The notes beneath the pieces are model-generated. The model was given only the letters and a program-made list of their open reading frames with translations, had not been told where the DNA came from and did not search any database. A stretch of 8,389 nucleotides of DNA from JAPLXD01 sp041661585 (lineage in GTDB: Bacteria; Patescibacteriota; Minisyncoccia; Moranbacterales; UBA11712). Location of the stretch: NCBI GenBank assembly GCA_041661585.1, contig JBAZUC010000033.1, positions 1 to 8,389 of the forward strand, in the 5' to 3' direction. A program made the position numbers and the translations under genes. Below are positions 1 to 5,446 of the stretch, one piece after another (the first letter of the stretch is position 1; every line of letters starts with the position of its first letter).

Positions 1-47
1 TTTGGGAGTAATATCCCATGCGAGTTCGAATCTCGCCCTCGGCACCA
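1..47 (+). tRNA. tRNA-Leu, 3' part (5' end outside window)
   Basis: The bases form the 3' half of a class II tRNA. A long variable arm is visible at 3-18 (TGGGA, loop GTAATA, TCCCA), then a T arm with 5-bp stem GCGAG/CTCGC (20-24 with 32-36) around the loop TTCGAAT, then the acceptor strand CCTCGGC (37-43), discriminator A44 and an encoded CCA (45-47). A long variable arm limits the choice to Leu, Ser or bacterial Tyr. Discriminator A argues against Ser, and an acceptor stem that would start GCCGAGG fits Leu best. The anticodon lies outside the window, so the isotype is an inference. Confidence 0.82.
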
Positions 48-84
48 CGCAGAAAATTTTGATTTGATTAGTTGGTTAAAAATT

Positions 85-120
85 CCTTATTCCAATGTTC
101 TCAAGAACATTGGAATAAGG
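85..120. repeat. 17-bp perfect palindrome after the tRNA
   Basis: CCTTATTCCAATGTTCT (85-101) is repeated as its exact reverse complement at 104-120, with only CA between the arms. As RNA this would be one long hairpin. On the minus strand the stem is followed by AATTTTTAACC, so it could terminate leftward transcripts; on the plus strand no U-run follows. It could also be a binding site for a dimeric protein or a replication/recombination site. It lies 37 bases after the tRNA and 11 bases before the -35 box of the next promoter. Function unknown. Confidence 0.8.
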
Positions 121-131
121 GCACGCATGTG

Positions 132-159
132 TTGACATGGCGCGAGGGAACGCTATACT
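132..159 (+). promoter_or_regulatory. sigma70-type promoter of the proC leader
   Basis: A perfect -35 box TTGACA (132-137) and a near-perfect -10 box TATACT (154-159) are separated by 16 bases. The start of transcription is expected around 165-168, giving a leader of about 230 bases before proC, with a terminator hairpin in it. It is the best promoter match seen in the window. Confidence 0.85.
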
Positions 160-172
160 CTCTAATATCATT

Positions 173-253
173 ATGAACGAAGCGAAGGTACATATTTTTG
201 TCTGCATAGTACCGCCAGCCCCGACCACAAGGCAGGGCTTTTCTCGCGCATAA
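173..253 (+). CDS. possible proline-rich leader peptide
   Basis: A 26-codon reading frame starts 13 bases after the -10 box, so with an expected start of transcription near 166 it would have an almost leaderless start; no Shine-Dalgarno sequence is visible. The peptide begins MNEAKVHIF and contains V-P-P-A-P-T-T, with Pro codons CCG (212-214), CCA (215-217) and CCG (221-223). It ends at TAA 251-253, just after the first arm of the antiterminator (231-242). Its placement, between a strong promoter and a terminator upstream of a proline biosynthesis gene, suggests a leader peptide used to sense charged tRNA-Pro. It is short enough to occur by chance, and the region could instead be a small non-coding RNA. 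Confidence 0.35.
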   Translation: MNEAKVHIFVCIVPPAPTTRQGFSRA

Positions 254-304
254 CGCAACGCATCACTTCTCCTACAAAAGCCCTGCCATTTGGCAGGGCT
301 TTTG
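212..304 (+). promoter_or_regulatory. putative transcription attenuator upstream of proC
   Basis: GGCAGGGCTTTT occurs twice, at 231-242 and 292-303. The segment between them, AAAAGCCCTGCC (276-287), is exactly complementary to both copies, so it can pair with the first (antiterminator, 33-base loop) or the second (terminator, 4-base loop) but not both. A weaker AGCCC/GGGCT pairing (217-221 with 235-239) could block the first copy when nothing is translated. The geometry fits the classical model: a ribosome stalled on the Pro codons leaves 231-242 free and lets transcription continue, while one that reaches the stop covers it and the terminator forms. The pairing is seen; the regulation is inferred. 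Confidence 0.5.
275..304 (+). terminator. intrinsic terminator / attenuator hairpin
   Basis: CAAAAGCCCTGCC (275-287), loop ATTT, GGCAGGGCTTTTG (292-304): a 13-bp perfect stem whose GC-rich core runs into TTTT. The A-run on the left arm makes it usable in both directions. It ends the transcript started at the 132-159 promoter unless the upstream antiterminator pairing prevents it. Confidence 0.75.
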
Positions 305-316
305 TATTCCTTTTAG

Positions 317-390
317 CGGTTGAAACAATAAACGAACGCTATGAGGAGGACAAAATCCTCCATAGCAGTTCTTTGTCAACCGAATAGGAG
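317..390 (+). promoter_or_regulatory. structured leader and ribosome binding site of proC
   Basis: CGGTTGA (317-323) pairs with TCAACCG (376-382) and encloses a second hairpin: GCTAT (338-342) and GGAGGA (345-350) pair with TCCTCC (356-361) and ATAGC (362-366), with a GA bulge and the loop CAAAA. The inner arm hides a strong AGGAGG (344-349). The site actually used by proC is AGGAG at 386-390, six bases before the ATG and directly after the outer stem. A short frame from ATG 341 ends at TAA 395-397, which shares its last base with the proC start (TAATG); this could couple translation, but no ribosome site for it is seen. Confidence 0.45.
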
Positions 391-396
391 AGAATA

Positions 397-1217
397 ATGC
401 TGAATGGCATGCGCGTCGGATTCGTCGGATGGGGCAAGATGGCGGAGGCGATGATAGCCGGACTCCTCCGGCTCAAGCTCGTGGAACCCACGCAGATCAT
501 CGCGTCCGGGCTCCGCGCCGAGCGGGGCGAAGAGCTCACGGAACGGTACGAAGGCATCCGCACGGTCGTCGGCAACAAAGAAACCGCGAAGGCAGGCGTC
601 CTCGTGCTCGCGGTAAAGCCGCGGGTGATGGGAGAAATGCTCGCAGACATTAAGGATGGCGTCAGCGAGAACACGCTGGTGATTTCCATCGTGGCGGGAA
701 TCGCTCTCGGTGACATCGTGAAAGCGCTCGGCACCGACCGCATTGTGCGAGCGATGCCCAACACACCCGGACGCATCGGTCAGGGCATGACCGTGTGGAC
801 ATGCGCTAAGGCCGTCACGCAAGACGACAAGGAGCGCGCCAAAGGACTTTTGGAAGCGCTCGGCGAGGAACTCTTTGTGGAAAAAGAAGCGTACTTGGAC
901 ATGGCGACCGCCCTTTCGGGCACGGGTCCCGCGTACGCGTATCTCTTCATGGAATCTCTTGTTGACGCGGGCGTTGGCATTGGCCTCCCCCGTCACCTTG
1001 CGGAACGCATGGTGCTCCAGACAGTTCTGGGATCTGTGGCATACGCGCGCCAGTCGGGAGTCCACCTCGCACAGCTTCGCAACGAAGTCACATCGCCACC
1101 TGCGCCGCCGTGTACGTACTTGAGATGGCACGCATTCGGGCGGCATTCTTGAGGGCGGTGCGCGCCGCATATCAGCGTTCCAAGGAACTTGGAAAGTTGC
1201 TGTTCAGTAAGTCGTAA
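397..1217 (+). pseudogene. proC: pyrroline-5-carboxylate reductase, frameshifted
   Basis: ProC reduces 1-pyrroline-5-carboxylate to L-proline with NAD(P)H, the last step of proline synthesis, in the cytoplasm. The N-terminal Rossmann motif GFVGWGKMA (residues 8-16), VLAVKP (70-75), AMPNTPG (119-125) and SGTGPAY in the dimerisation domain (174-180) are all clear. The start at 397 has AGGAG six bases upstream; ATG 409 is an alternative. The frame breaks after T232-S233: the expected S-P-G-G-T is interrupted at 1096-1098, where 7 bases (the last base of the Pro codon plus two Gly codons) appear to be missing. Without correction the frame ends at 1152 with an unrelated tail. In the next frame from 1098 the conserved end resumes (AAVYVLEMARIRAAFLRAV...KELGKLL) and stops at 1217. 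Corrected length is about 275 residues, normal for the family. Either a recent pseudogene or an assembly error at a GC-rich hairpin. Confidence 0.9.
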
Positions 1218-1221
1218 AACG

Positions 1222-1256
1222 ATAACCCCTTCCAAAAACATCGGAAGGGGTTATTT
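1222..1256 (+). terminator. proC terminator
   Basis: ATAACCCCTTCC (1222-1233) pairs perfectly with GGAAGGGGTTAT (1243-1254), followed by TTACTTATT. It begins five bases after the restored proC stop, which supports 1217 as the true end of the gene. Confidence 0.8.
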
Positions 1257-1312
1257 ACTTATTCGCAATTCATTTGTGGATGGTCTGCTCCCGCGCTGGG
1301 CACTACCTACAG

Positions 1313-1342
1313 AAATCCCTCGCTTATCGGCGAGGGATTTTT
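1313..1342. terminator. second, probably bidirectional terminator
   Basis: AAATCCCTCGC (1313-1323) pairs with GCGAGGGATTT (1330-1340) around TTATCG. On the plus strand it ends in TTTTT (1338-1342), giving a back-up stop for proC transcripts. On the minus strand it lies just past the end of the gene at 1368-1889 and is followed by TTTCT, so it probably also ends that convergent transcript. The 56 bases between the two terminators show no gene. Confidence 0.72.
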
Positions 1343-1367
1343 AGATCATGAAATCTTTACCACTAAA

Positions 1368-1889
1368 TTAAGATCCCAATAAATCAAGCACTGTGTCTTG
1401 TAATTTTTTCGTTGCAGGAGAATTGAGCTCATAAAAATCTTTCCGGCGCACTTGTAAGTAACCTATATTTTCCCCTTGCATATTAAATTCTTCTAATAAA
1501 ATATCATCTGAATCTTTCACTGAACCAACGATACGATATAGTACGTCTTTTTCGTCTTTGGATTTCCCAAACACCTTATCTCCGGGGCGAAAACCTGCTT
1601 GTTGAAGAGTCATGCCTGATTCGAGGAGTGCGACAAGGTGGTTTTCTGGATACCTGACTTTTTTCGTTTCTCCAGCCGCGTTGGTTATCGTCACATCATA
1701 AATAAACTGCGGATCCTCTTCGCGCTTATCAATTGTAATACTCAACCCTAATGCTTTGACTTCGTATGCCTTTGTAGCGTCCGGATCAAACAATGGAACG
1801 CGTTGCTCCGACTTCGGATGCTCATGCTCCGGCAAAGGAACCTCCCCTGTTTTATCGGGATCAAAACCCGCGTCTTTTAATTCTGTCAT
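1368..1889 (-). CDS. conserved-looking hypothetical protein, soluble, 173 aa
   Basis: Family not recognised. The product is acidic and hydrophilic, with no signal peptide or membrane segment. Residues 1-35 are rich in Pro, Glu and Asp and look disordered. The rest alternates short hydrophobic beta-like stretches (YEVKALGLSITID, FIYDVTITN, VLYRIVGSV) with charged turns, and includes FRPGDKVFGKSKDEKDVLYRI, which has the feel of a small beta-barrel domain. The C-terminus is KDFYELNSPATKKLQDTVLDLLGS, probably helical. GGTGAT precedes the ATG directly, but a promoter whose -10 lies six bases from the ATG suggests the mRNA may be leaderless. It lies downstream of mscL in the same direction with its own promoter. 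Function unknown. Confidence 0.75.
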   Translation of the reverse strand: MTELKDAGFDPDKTGEVPLPEHEHPKSEQRVPLFDPDATKAYEVKALGLSITIDKREEDPQFIYDVTITNAAGETKKVRYPENHLVALLESGMTLQQAGFRPGDKVFGKSKDEKDVLYRIVGSVKDSDDILLEEFNMQGENIGYLQVRRKDFYELNSPATKKLQDTVLDLLGS

Positions 1890-1895
1890 ATCACC

Positions 1896-1923
1896 AGTAT
1901 ATCCCCTCTTTTAATAGTTGCAA
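1896..1923 (-). promoter_or_regulatory. promoter of the 173-aa gene
   Basis: On the minus strand, TTGCAA (1923-1918), 16 bases, then TATACT (1901-1896). The ATG at 1889-1887 begins seven bases after the -10, the normal distance for a transcription start, so the mRNA would start at or next to the A of the start codon. Confidence 0.6.
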
Positions 1924-1947
1924 GCCCTCATATATGCGCCTCAGTGG

Positions 1948-2250
1948 CTATTCTTTCTTCTTATCCAGCTTATCAAATCCAAGCGCTTTGACCCCGAAAT
2001 ATACGACGAGCGCGATGACAACAAAATCAATGAGGACGGCGACAAAGTCGCCGTAAAGTATGTTGGCTGAACCAATATTGAACGATGCTGATTTGAGCCC
2101 TTCGGTAGCACCAATCACAATGCTCAATAATGGATTCACTATATCGGTAACCAGCGCCGAAACCACTTTGGACACCGCGCCACCTAAAAGAAAACCGACA
2201 GCAAGTCCTACCACTCCCTGTTCGCGAATAAATCCTATAAATCCTTTCAT
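1948..2250 (-). CDS. mscL: large-conductance mechanosensitive channel MscL, minimal form
   Basis: MscL forms a homopentameric inner-membrane pore that opens under membrane tension to release solutes in osmotic downshock. The 100-residue product starts MKGFIGFIREQGVVGLAVGF. The amphipathic N-terminal helix (1-11), pore-lining TM1 (about 13-41, with the small-residue AVGFLLGGAVSK pattern and the DIVNPLLS exit), a short periplasmic loop (45-65) and TM2 (66-90) are all visible. The tail is only LGFDKLDKKKE, so the C-terminal helical bundle of E. coli MscL (136 residues) is missing. An in-frame start further upstream (to 2334) is rejected: it would overlap the neighbouring gene, and its added residues do not match the family. 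The -10 box seven bases before ATG 2250 supports this start. Confidence 0.93.
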   Translation of the reverse strand: MKGFIGFIREQGVVGLAVGFLLGGAVSKVVSALVTDIVNPLLSIVIGATEGLKSASFNIGSANILYGDFVAVLIDFVVIALVVYFGVKALGFDKLDKKKE

Positions 2251-2257
2251 TGGGTTA

Positions 2258-2266
2258 AGTATAGCA
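2258..2266 (-). promoter_or_regulatory. extended -10 promoter of mscL
   Basis: Minus strand TGC-TATACT (2266-2258) is an extended -10 motif. No good -35 box is seen 16-18 bases upstream. Seven bases (TAACCCA) separate it from the mscL ATG and there is no Shine-Dalgarno sequence, so the transcript should be leaderless. Confidence 0.6.
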
Positions 2267-2312
2267 TGATAAGAGTACGAGGGCTGGGTGCTTGAGGCTG
2301 GACAGTGCGCCA

Positions 2313-3596
2313 CTATCCAACAATTTCCCGCCAATCCGATTTCAATACCCGGATCGCCTCTTGGATGCCGTGCTTCTCAATATATTGATCAAGTTTGACC
2401 AAAAAACCGGGCTGGTATGCGGAGGCAATAGCTTCGCCCAACTCCTTCCATTTCGGCACATTCGCAGGCGCGTCAGGATCATAATCCTCAAAGTATGCTC
2501 CGAGAAATACCGATTCGGGTAGCTGGATTGAACCAGATGTCCTGATCAGCTCATACAGATCTCTCTCCTTCCGATACACACCCTCATAATTCTCGCCAGA
2601 ATTGAGCGCAACATTTAAACCCTCTGTGATGGCTTCATTGAGCCAGGAGAACCGTCTAATAAGCTTGAAAGATTCGCTCTGATCGCCCTCAGAAAACAGG
2701 AAGTCGAAACTGACACCCGATCTTACACTATCCAGTCTTGCTTCTTCGTCATACTCATCACTCTCTCTTTCGTCAGTTCTTCCACTGATTGCATGAAACA
2801 TTTCGTGGTCAAACACATGGGGCAAGTATGCGCCGGCGTTGGATGATGCGAGCACTACATGATTCGTGGAGGGTAGAAAACATCCCGCCATCGCCTTTTC
2901 ATAGCGCGAGGAAAACGGATCCATAACATCAAATTCAAGATCCGCGATTCGCGCATCCAATTGATCGTCGGTAATCGGAATCTTTTGTTCTTTAATCCAT
3001 AATCTGATTTTTGCCAAAAATCTTTCCTTCAATTCCGGTATCTTATTTTCAATCTCGGCTCTCCGCACGTCGTGTAGCTCTGCGTTAATGTTAAGCACAT
3101 ATTGATACGCCTTATCGGACATCCGCGAAATATATCCTCTCACGAGAGCATCGGCAAGAAGCGAATATTCATCATAAGGATTTTCCGGATCGGCAATACC
3201 TGCTTTTCGGTCGCGGACATATTCTCTCACATCATCATATCCTTCATCTTCACCGCCCGCCAGTACATATTCTCGGCACTCCTCATCGGCCTGAAGAGTT
3301 TCCAGAAATCCCTCATCCTCAAACGCTACCTCCATGAGTTTCTTGAATTCCTTGTAGGCAACACCAGTTGAAAACGTGCGATTCCATTCCTCGCGCAACA
3401 AACGCAACAACTTCTCTTGCGAGCGCCTACTTTCATGTTCAATAATATTCTTCGGAGCGCGTAGCTCTCTGAGCCTCAATACGCCGGCACCCCATACGGT
3501 GCGATTACGTAAACCACCCTTGTCTCTATTCCCCTCAATTCCATCAGCGTACGATTCCGAATGCCGCACGATCTTTTCCATGTGTTTAAATACCAC
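2313..3596 (-). CDS. putative zinc metallopeptidase, HExxH (gluzincin-like), 427 aa
   Basis: The zinc site is visible: H264-E-M-F-H268 supplies two His ligands and the catalytic Glu, and WLNEAITEG (318-326) matches the thermolysin-type third-ligand motif, with E321 as the likely ligand 53 residues later. The wider family is not recognised. The first 230 residues are helical and highly charged. There is no signal peptide or membrane anchor, so it probably acts in the cytoplasm, unless exported by an unrecognised route. The GTG start at 3596 is chosen because AGGA (3605-3602) lies five bases before it; this overlaps the upstream gene by 11 bases. ATG 3581, four bases after the upstream stop, is the alternative. 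Overlap implies translational coupling with the 376-residue gene. The substrate is unknown. Confidence 0.78.
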   Translation of the reverse strand: MVFKHMEKIVRHSESYADGIEGNRDKGGLRNRTVWGAGVLRLRELRAPKNIIEHESRRSQEKLLRLLREEWNRTFSTGVAYKEFKKLMEVAFEDEGFLETLQADEECREYVLAGGEDEGYDDVREYVRDRKAGIADPENPYDEYSLLADALVRGYISRMSDKAYQYVLNINAELHDVRRAEIENKIPELKERFLAKIRLWIKEQKIPITDDQLDARIADLEFDVMDPFSSRYEKAMAGCFLPSTNHVVLASSNAGAYLPHVFDHEMFHAISGRTDERESDEYDEEARLDSVRSGVSFDFLFSEGDQSESFKLIRRFSWLNEAITEGLNVALNSGENYEGVYRKERDLYELIRTSGSIQLPESVFLGAYFEDYDPDAPANVPKWKELGEAIASAYQPGFLVKLDQYIEKHGIQEAIRVLKSDWREIVG

Positions 3597-4716
3597 GCTT
3601 TTCCTGGCGGATTCTTATTCTCTCTTTGCGCTTTTCCCCTTTCATGCGATCACGCACTCTCACCTCACGCTCATCGGACATCCGATCAACAATTTCCTCA
3701 ACCGCATCATGAAATACGGCTTCTGCCTCATGAAACTCTCGCCCGAGGGTTTCCAGATCAACATCTCCTATCGCAACGATTCGTAGCCCTCCCGCATGCG
3801 CAAACCATTCAAGCTCGTGGTGATCCGCCTCACGCAATCTTCTTCGCAATGCCCCGGCAGTATTTTGCATAATCATCTTTCTCCCTGTCGCAAAATCATG
3901 CAATTCATTCGGATGTACCCATGTGATGAGCTCGTCATCAGCATAAGAAGCGACGAGTTGGAGATATTCATTTCTTACCCCTGCGTCACGGATAGTCACT
4001 TCGGTGCGAGCTCGCTCAACAAACAGCTCGCTATGCTCATAGGCATCAATAAAAAATCTAAGTTCCCCGCCAAAAGATACCTCATTCGTGGGATCTTCCA
4101 TGGTTTCTATTGCTCTGCGCAATTCCCCAACGGTGACAGTGAAAAGGTGATCATCGTGTATGAGCCGGATGGCAATCACATGATCTTCGCGCAATCCTCG
4201 CAACTCGTTCAACCCGGAAAATTTTGCCTCTTCAATTATCGCGGAGCGATATTCCGGCGTCGTTATACTACTCAAAAAATCTCCGTCGTCCTCGTTCTTG
4301 CGTTCGCGGATATGGCGGTGAAATTCCACCCATCGCTTCCTCGCTTTTTCCGAAGTGGTGCCTGGTGGCAAATCGTCGTATACGATAATGATTCCCTGCG
4401 GATACAGTTCGCCCCCAACCCATTCGCCGGCAGAATTCGTTTGCGAATTGCTCATGGCGAGAACCCGCGCACGAATTTCCGCAACGCTCATCACCACGAG
4501 TGGCTCCCCTTTTTGAATGTCGGACCTGTTAAACGCATATTCGGGATACACCGCGAGCAGTTGATCGTCCGGATAGCCCGAAAGTTTCTCTAACGATATT
4601 CTAATCTTACGTTCAACGCGCTCGGGACCATCTTCACTTGATGCGATTTCTTCTTGCGAAGGAAGAATTTCCGGTTCTATCGGACCCCCTGATCCTATCG
4701 ATTCATCTCTATTCAT
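3586..4716 (-). CDS. unknown protein with three internal repeats, 376 aa
   Basis: Family not recognised. Residues 1-38 are acidic and low-complexity, with no signal peptide. Three related segments follow at about 48-116, 172-226 and 258-320. The first and third share Y-(P/A)-DD-(Q/E)-L near their start; all three share a V-x-V/T-x-E/A-(I/L)-R-R/A-R pattern (MSVAEIRARV, VTVGELRRAI, NTAGALRRRL), then an E-W/F...GG-(E/L)-(L/R) turn leading into a hydrophobic strand (GGELYPQGIIIV, GGELRFFID, AGGLRIVAI). The C-terminus (347-376) is strongly basic (EKRKERIRIRQEKR) and could bind nucleic acid or membranes. First gene of an operon with the metallopeptidase that overlaps its 3' end by 11 bases. It could be a partner or substrate of the peptidase; that is inference from position only. 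Confidence 0.72.
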   Translation of the reverse strand: MNRDESIGSGGPIEPEILPSQEEIASSEDGPERVERKIRISLEKLSGYPDDQLLAVYPEYAFNRSDIQKGEPLVVMSVAEIRARVLAMSNSQTNSAGEWVGGELYPQGIIIVYDDLPPGTTSEKARKRWVEFHRHIRERKNEDDGDFLSSITTPEYRSAIIEEAKFSGLNELRGLREDHVIAIRLIHDDHLFTVTVGELRRAIETMEDPTNEVSFGGELRFFIDAYEHSELFVERARTEVTIRDAGVRNEYLQLVASYADDELITWVHPNELHDFATGRKMIMQNTAGALRRRLREADHHELEWFAHAGGLRIVAIGDVDLETLGREFHEAEAVFHDAVEEIVDRMSDEREVRVRDRMKGEKRKERIRIRQEKRGI

Positions 4717-4724
4717 ATTGAATT

Positions 4725-4733
4725 ATTATAGCA
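4725..4733 (-). promoter_or_regulatory. extended -10 promoter of the repeat-protein/peptidase operon
   Basis: Minus strand TGC-TATAAT (4733-4725), a perfect -10 with the TGN extension and no clear -35. Eight bases separate it from ATG 4716 and no Shine-Dalgarno sequence is present, so the mRNA would begin within one or two bases of the start codon. Confidence 0.65.
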
Positions 4734-4896
4734 TACGACACCATGGCACATCATTCAGCAAGGGGCCCATCTTGGACATCCGACGGAAAGGGAGGTCCCG
4801 CCATACACATGATTGCGATTTTCTAAACTCGGGTACTCGTTAACAAAATCGGGAAGGTTCGATACCCTTTTCAGGTATACGATCAAATGACCATAT

Positions 4897-5445
4897 TTAT
4901 TTGAGTTCATACTTCCATCCCGGTTTCCAGGATTTGGTTTTACGCCAATCTTCATAAAGAGCTTGCTTCCATGTTTTTCTTTTCAGAAGCACGTCAAGTG
5001 ATAGCTGTGGTGCTTTGTGGGCAACAATGGCCACATGCTTGCCGTCATAATTCTTCTTTAGGAATTCATGAAAATCAGCAACACGAGCTTTTACGTCTTC
5101 ATAACTTTCGCCCTCGGGAAATGGCTTTTCGATACATTCTTCCTCCTGCATTGACTCGACAATATCTGAGGATGCACCGTTTAGAGTGCCGTAATTACAT
5201 TCTCGCAGTCTTACATCAGGAATGATCTGATATACACCTTCCCAGGCAAGTTTTGCAGAATCGTGAGCACGCTTTAAGTCAGAGCAGAAAACTACATCAA
5301 ATTTTTGGTCATTGGTTTGGTCTTTGAGAGCGATTGATTGCTGTATGCCAAGTTCCGAAAGTTCCACATCCTTCCAGCCAGACGAAATATGCTGCTCGTT
5401 ATCAGTTGTGGTGCCGTGTACGAAATAAGTGATTTTGATTGACAT
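4897..5445 (-). CDS. histidine phosphatase family protein with altered RHG motif, 182 aa
   Basis: The phosphoglycerate-mutase-like (histidine phosphatase) fold is clear: an N-terminal strand and motif YFVHGTTTDNE (7-17), GWKDVELSELGIQQ (23-36), the second-Arg motif SDLKRA (55-60), LRECNYGTLNG (80-90) with the acid E82, and the second His in IVAHKAPQ (140-147, H143). Family members use the first His as phospho-acceptor. Here H10 is kept, but the Arg before it is Val (VHG, not RHG), and the Gly after the second His is Lys. Activity may therefore be weak, altered or absent. The start ATG 5445 is one base after the restored stop of the upstream zinc-ribbon gene; a TTG at 5463 would fall inside that gene. 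Probably cytoplasmic. Substrate unknown. Confidence 0.85.
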   Translation of the reverse strand: MSIKITYFVHGTTTDNEQHISSGWKDVELSELGIQQSIALKDQTNDQKFDVVFCSDLKRAHDSAKLAWEGVYQIIPDVRLRECNYGTLNGASSDIVESMQEEECIEKPFPEGESYEDVKARVADFHEFLKKNYDGKHVAIVAHKAPQLSLDVLLKRKTWKQALYEDWRKTKSWKPGWKYELK

Positions 5446-5446
5446 G

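Noticed and set aside
200..300. T-box riboswitch in front of proC
   Set aside because: No specifier-loop architecture or T-box sequence (AGGGTGGNACCGCG-like) is present; leader-peptide attenuation explains the hairpins better.
376..1170. Long open frames opposite and inside proC
   Set aside because: They overlap proC, whose frame has clear family motifs, and their products show no recognisable pattern; typical of GC-rich DNA.
2251..2334. Longer MscL start giving 128 residues
   Set aside because: The extra 28 residues do not match the family, would overlap the peptidase gene, and would place the TATACT promoter inside the coding region.
4755..4896. A 66-codon minus-strand frame ending at 4755, and a T-arm-like GGTTCGATA near 4857
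   Set aside because: The frame overlaps the end of the phosphatase gene and has no family features. The T-arm-like bases lack a good stem and no acceptor or anticodon arm was found. The short gap 4734-4896 otherwise shows nothing certain.
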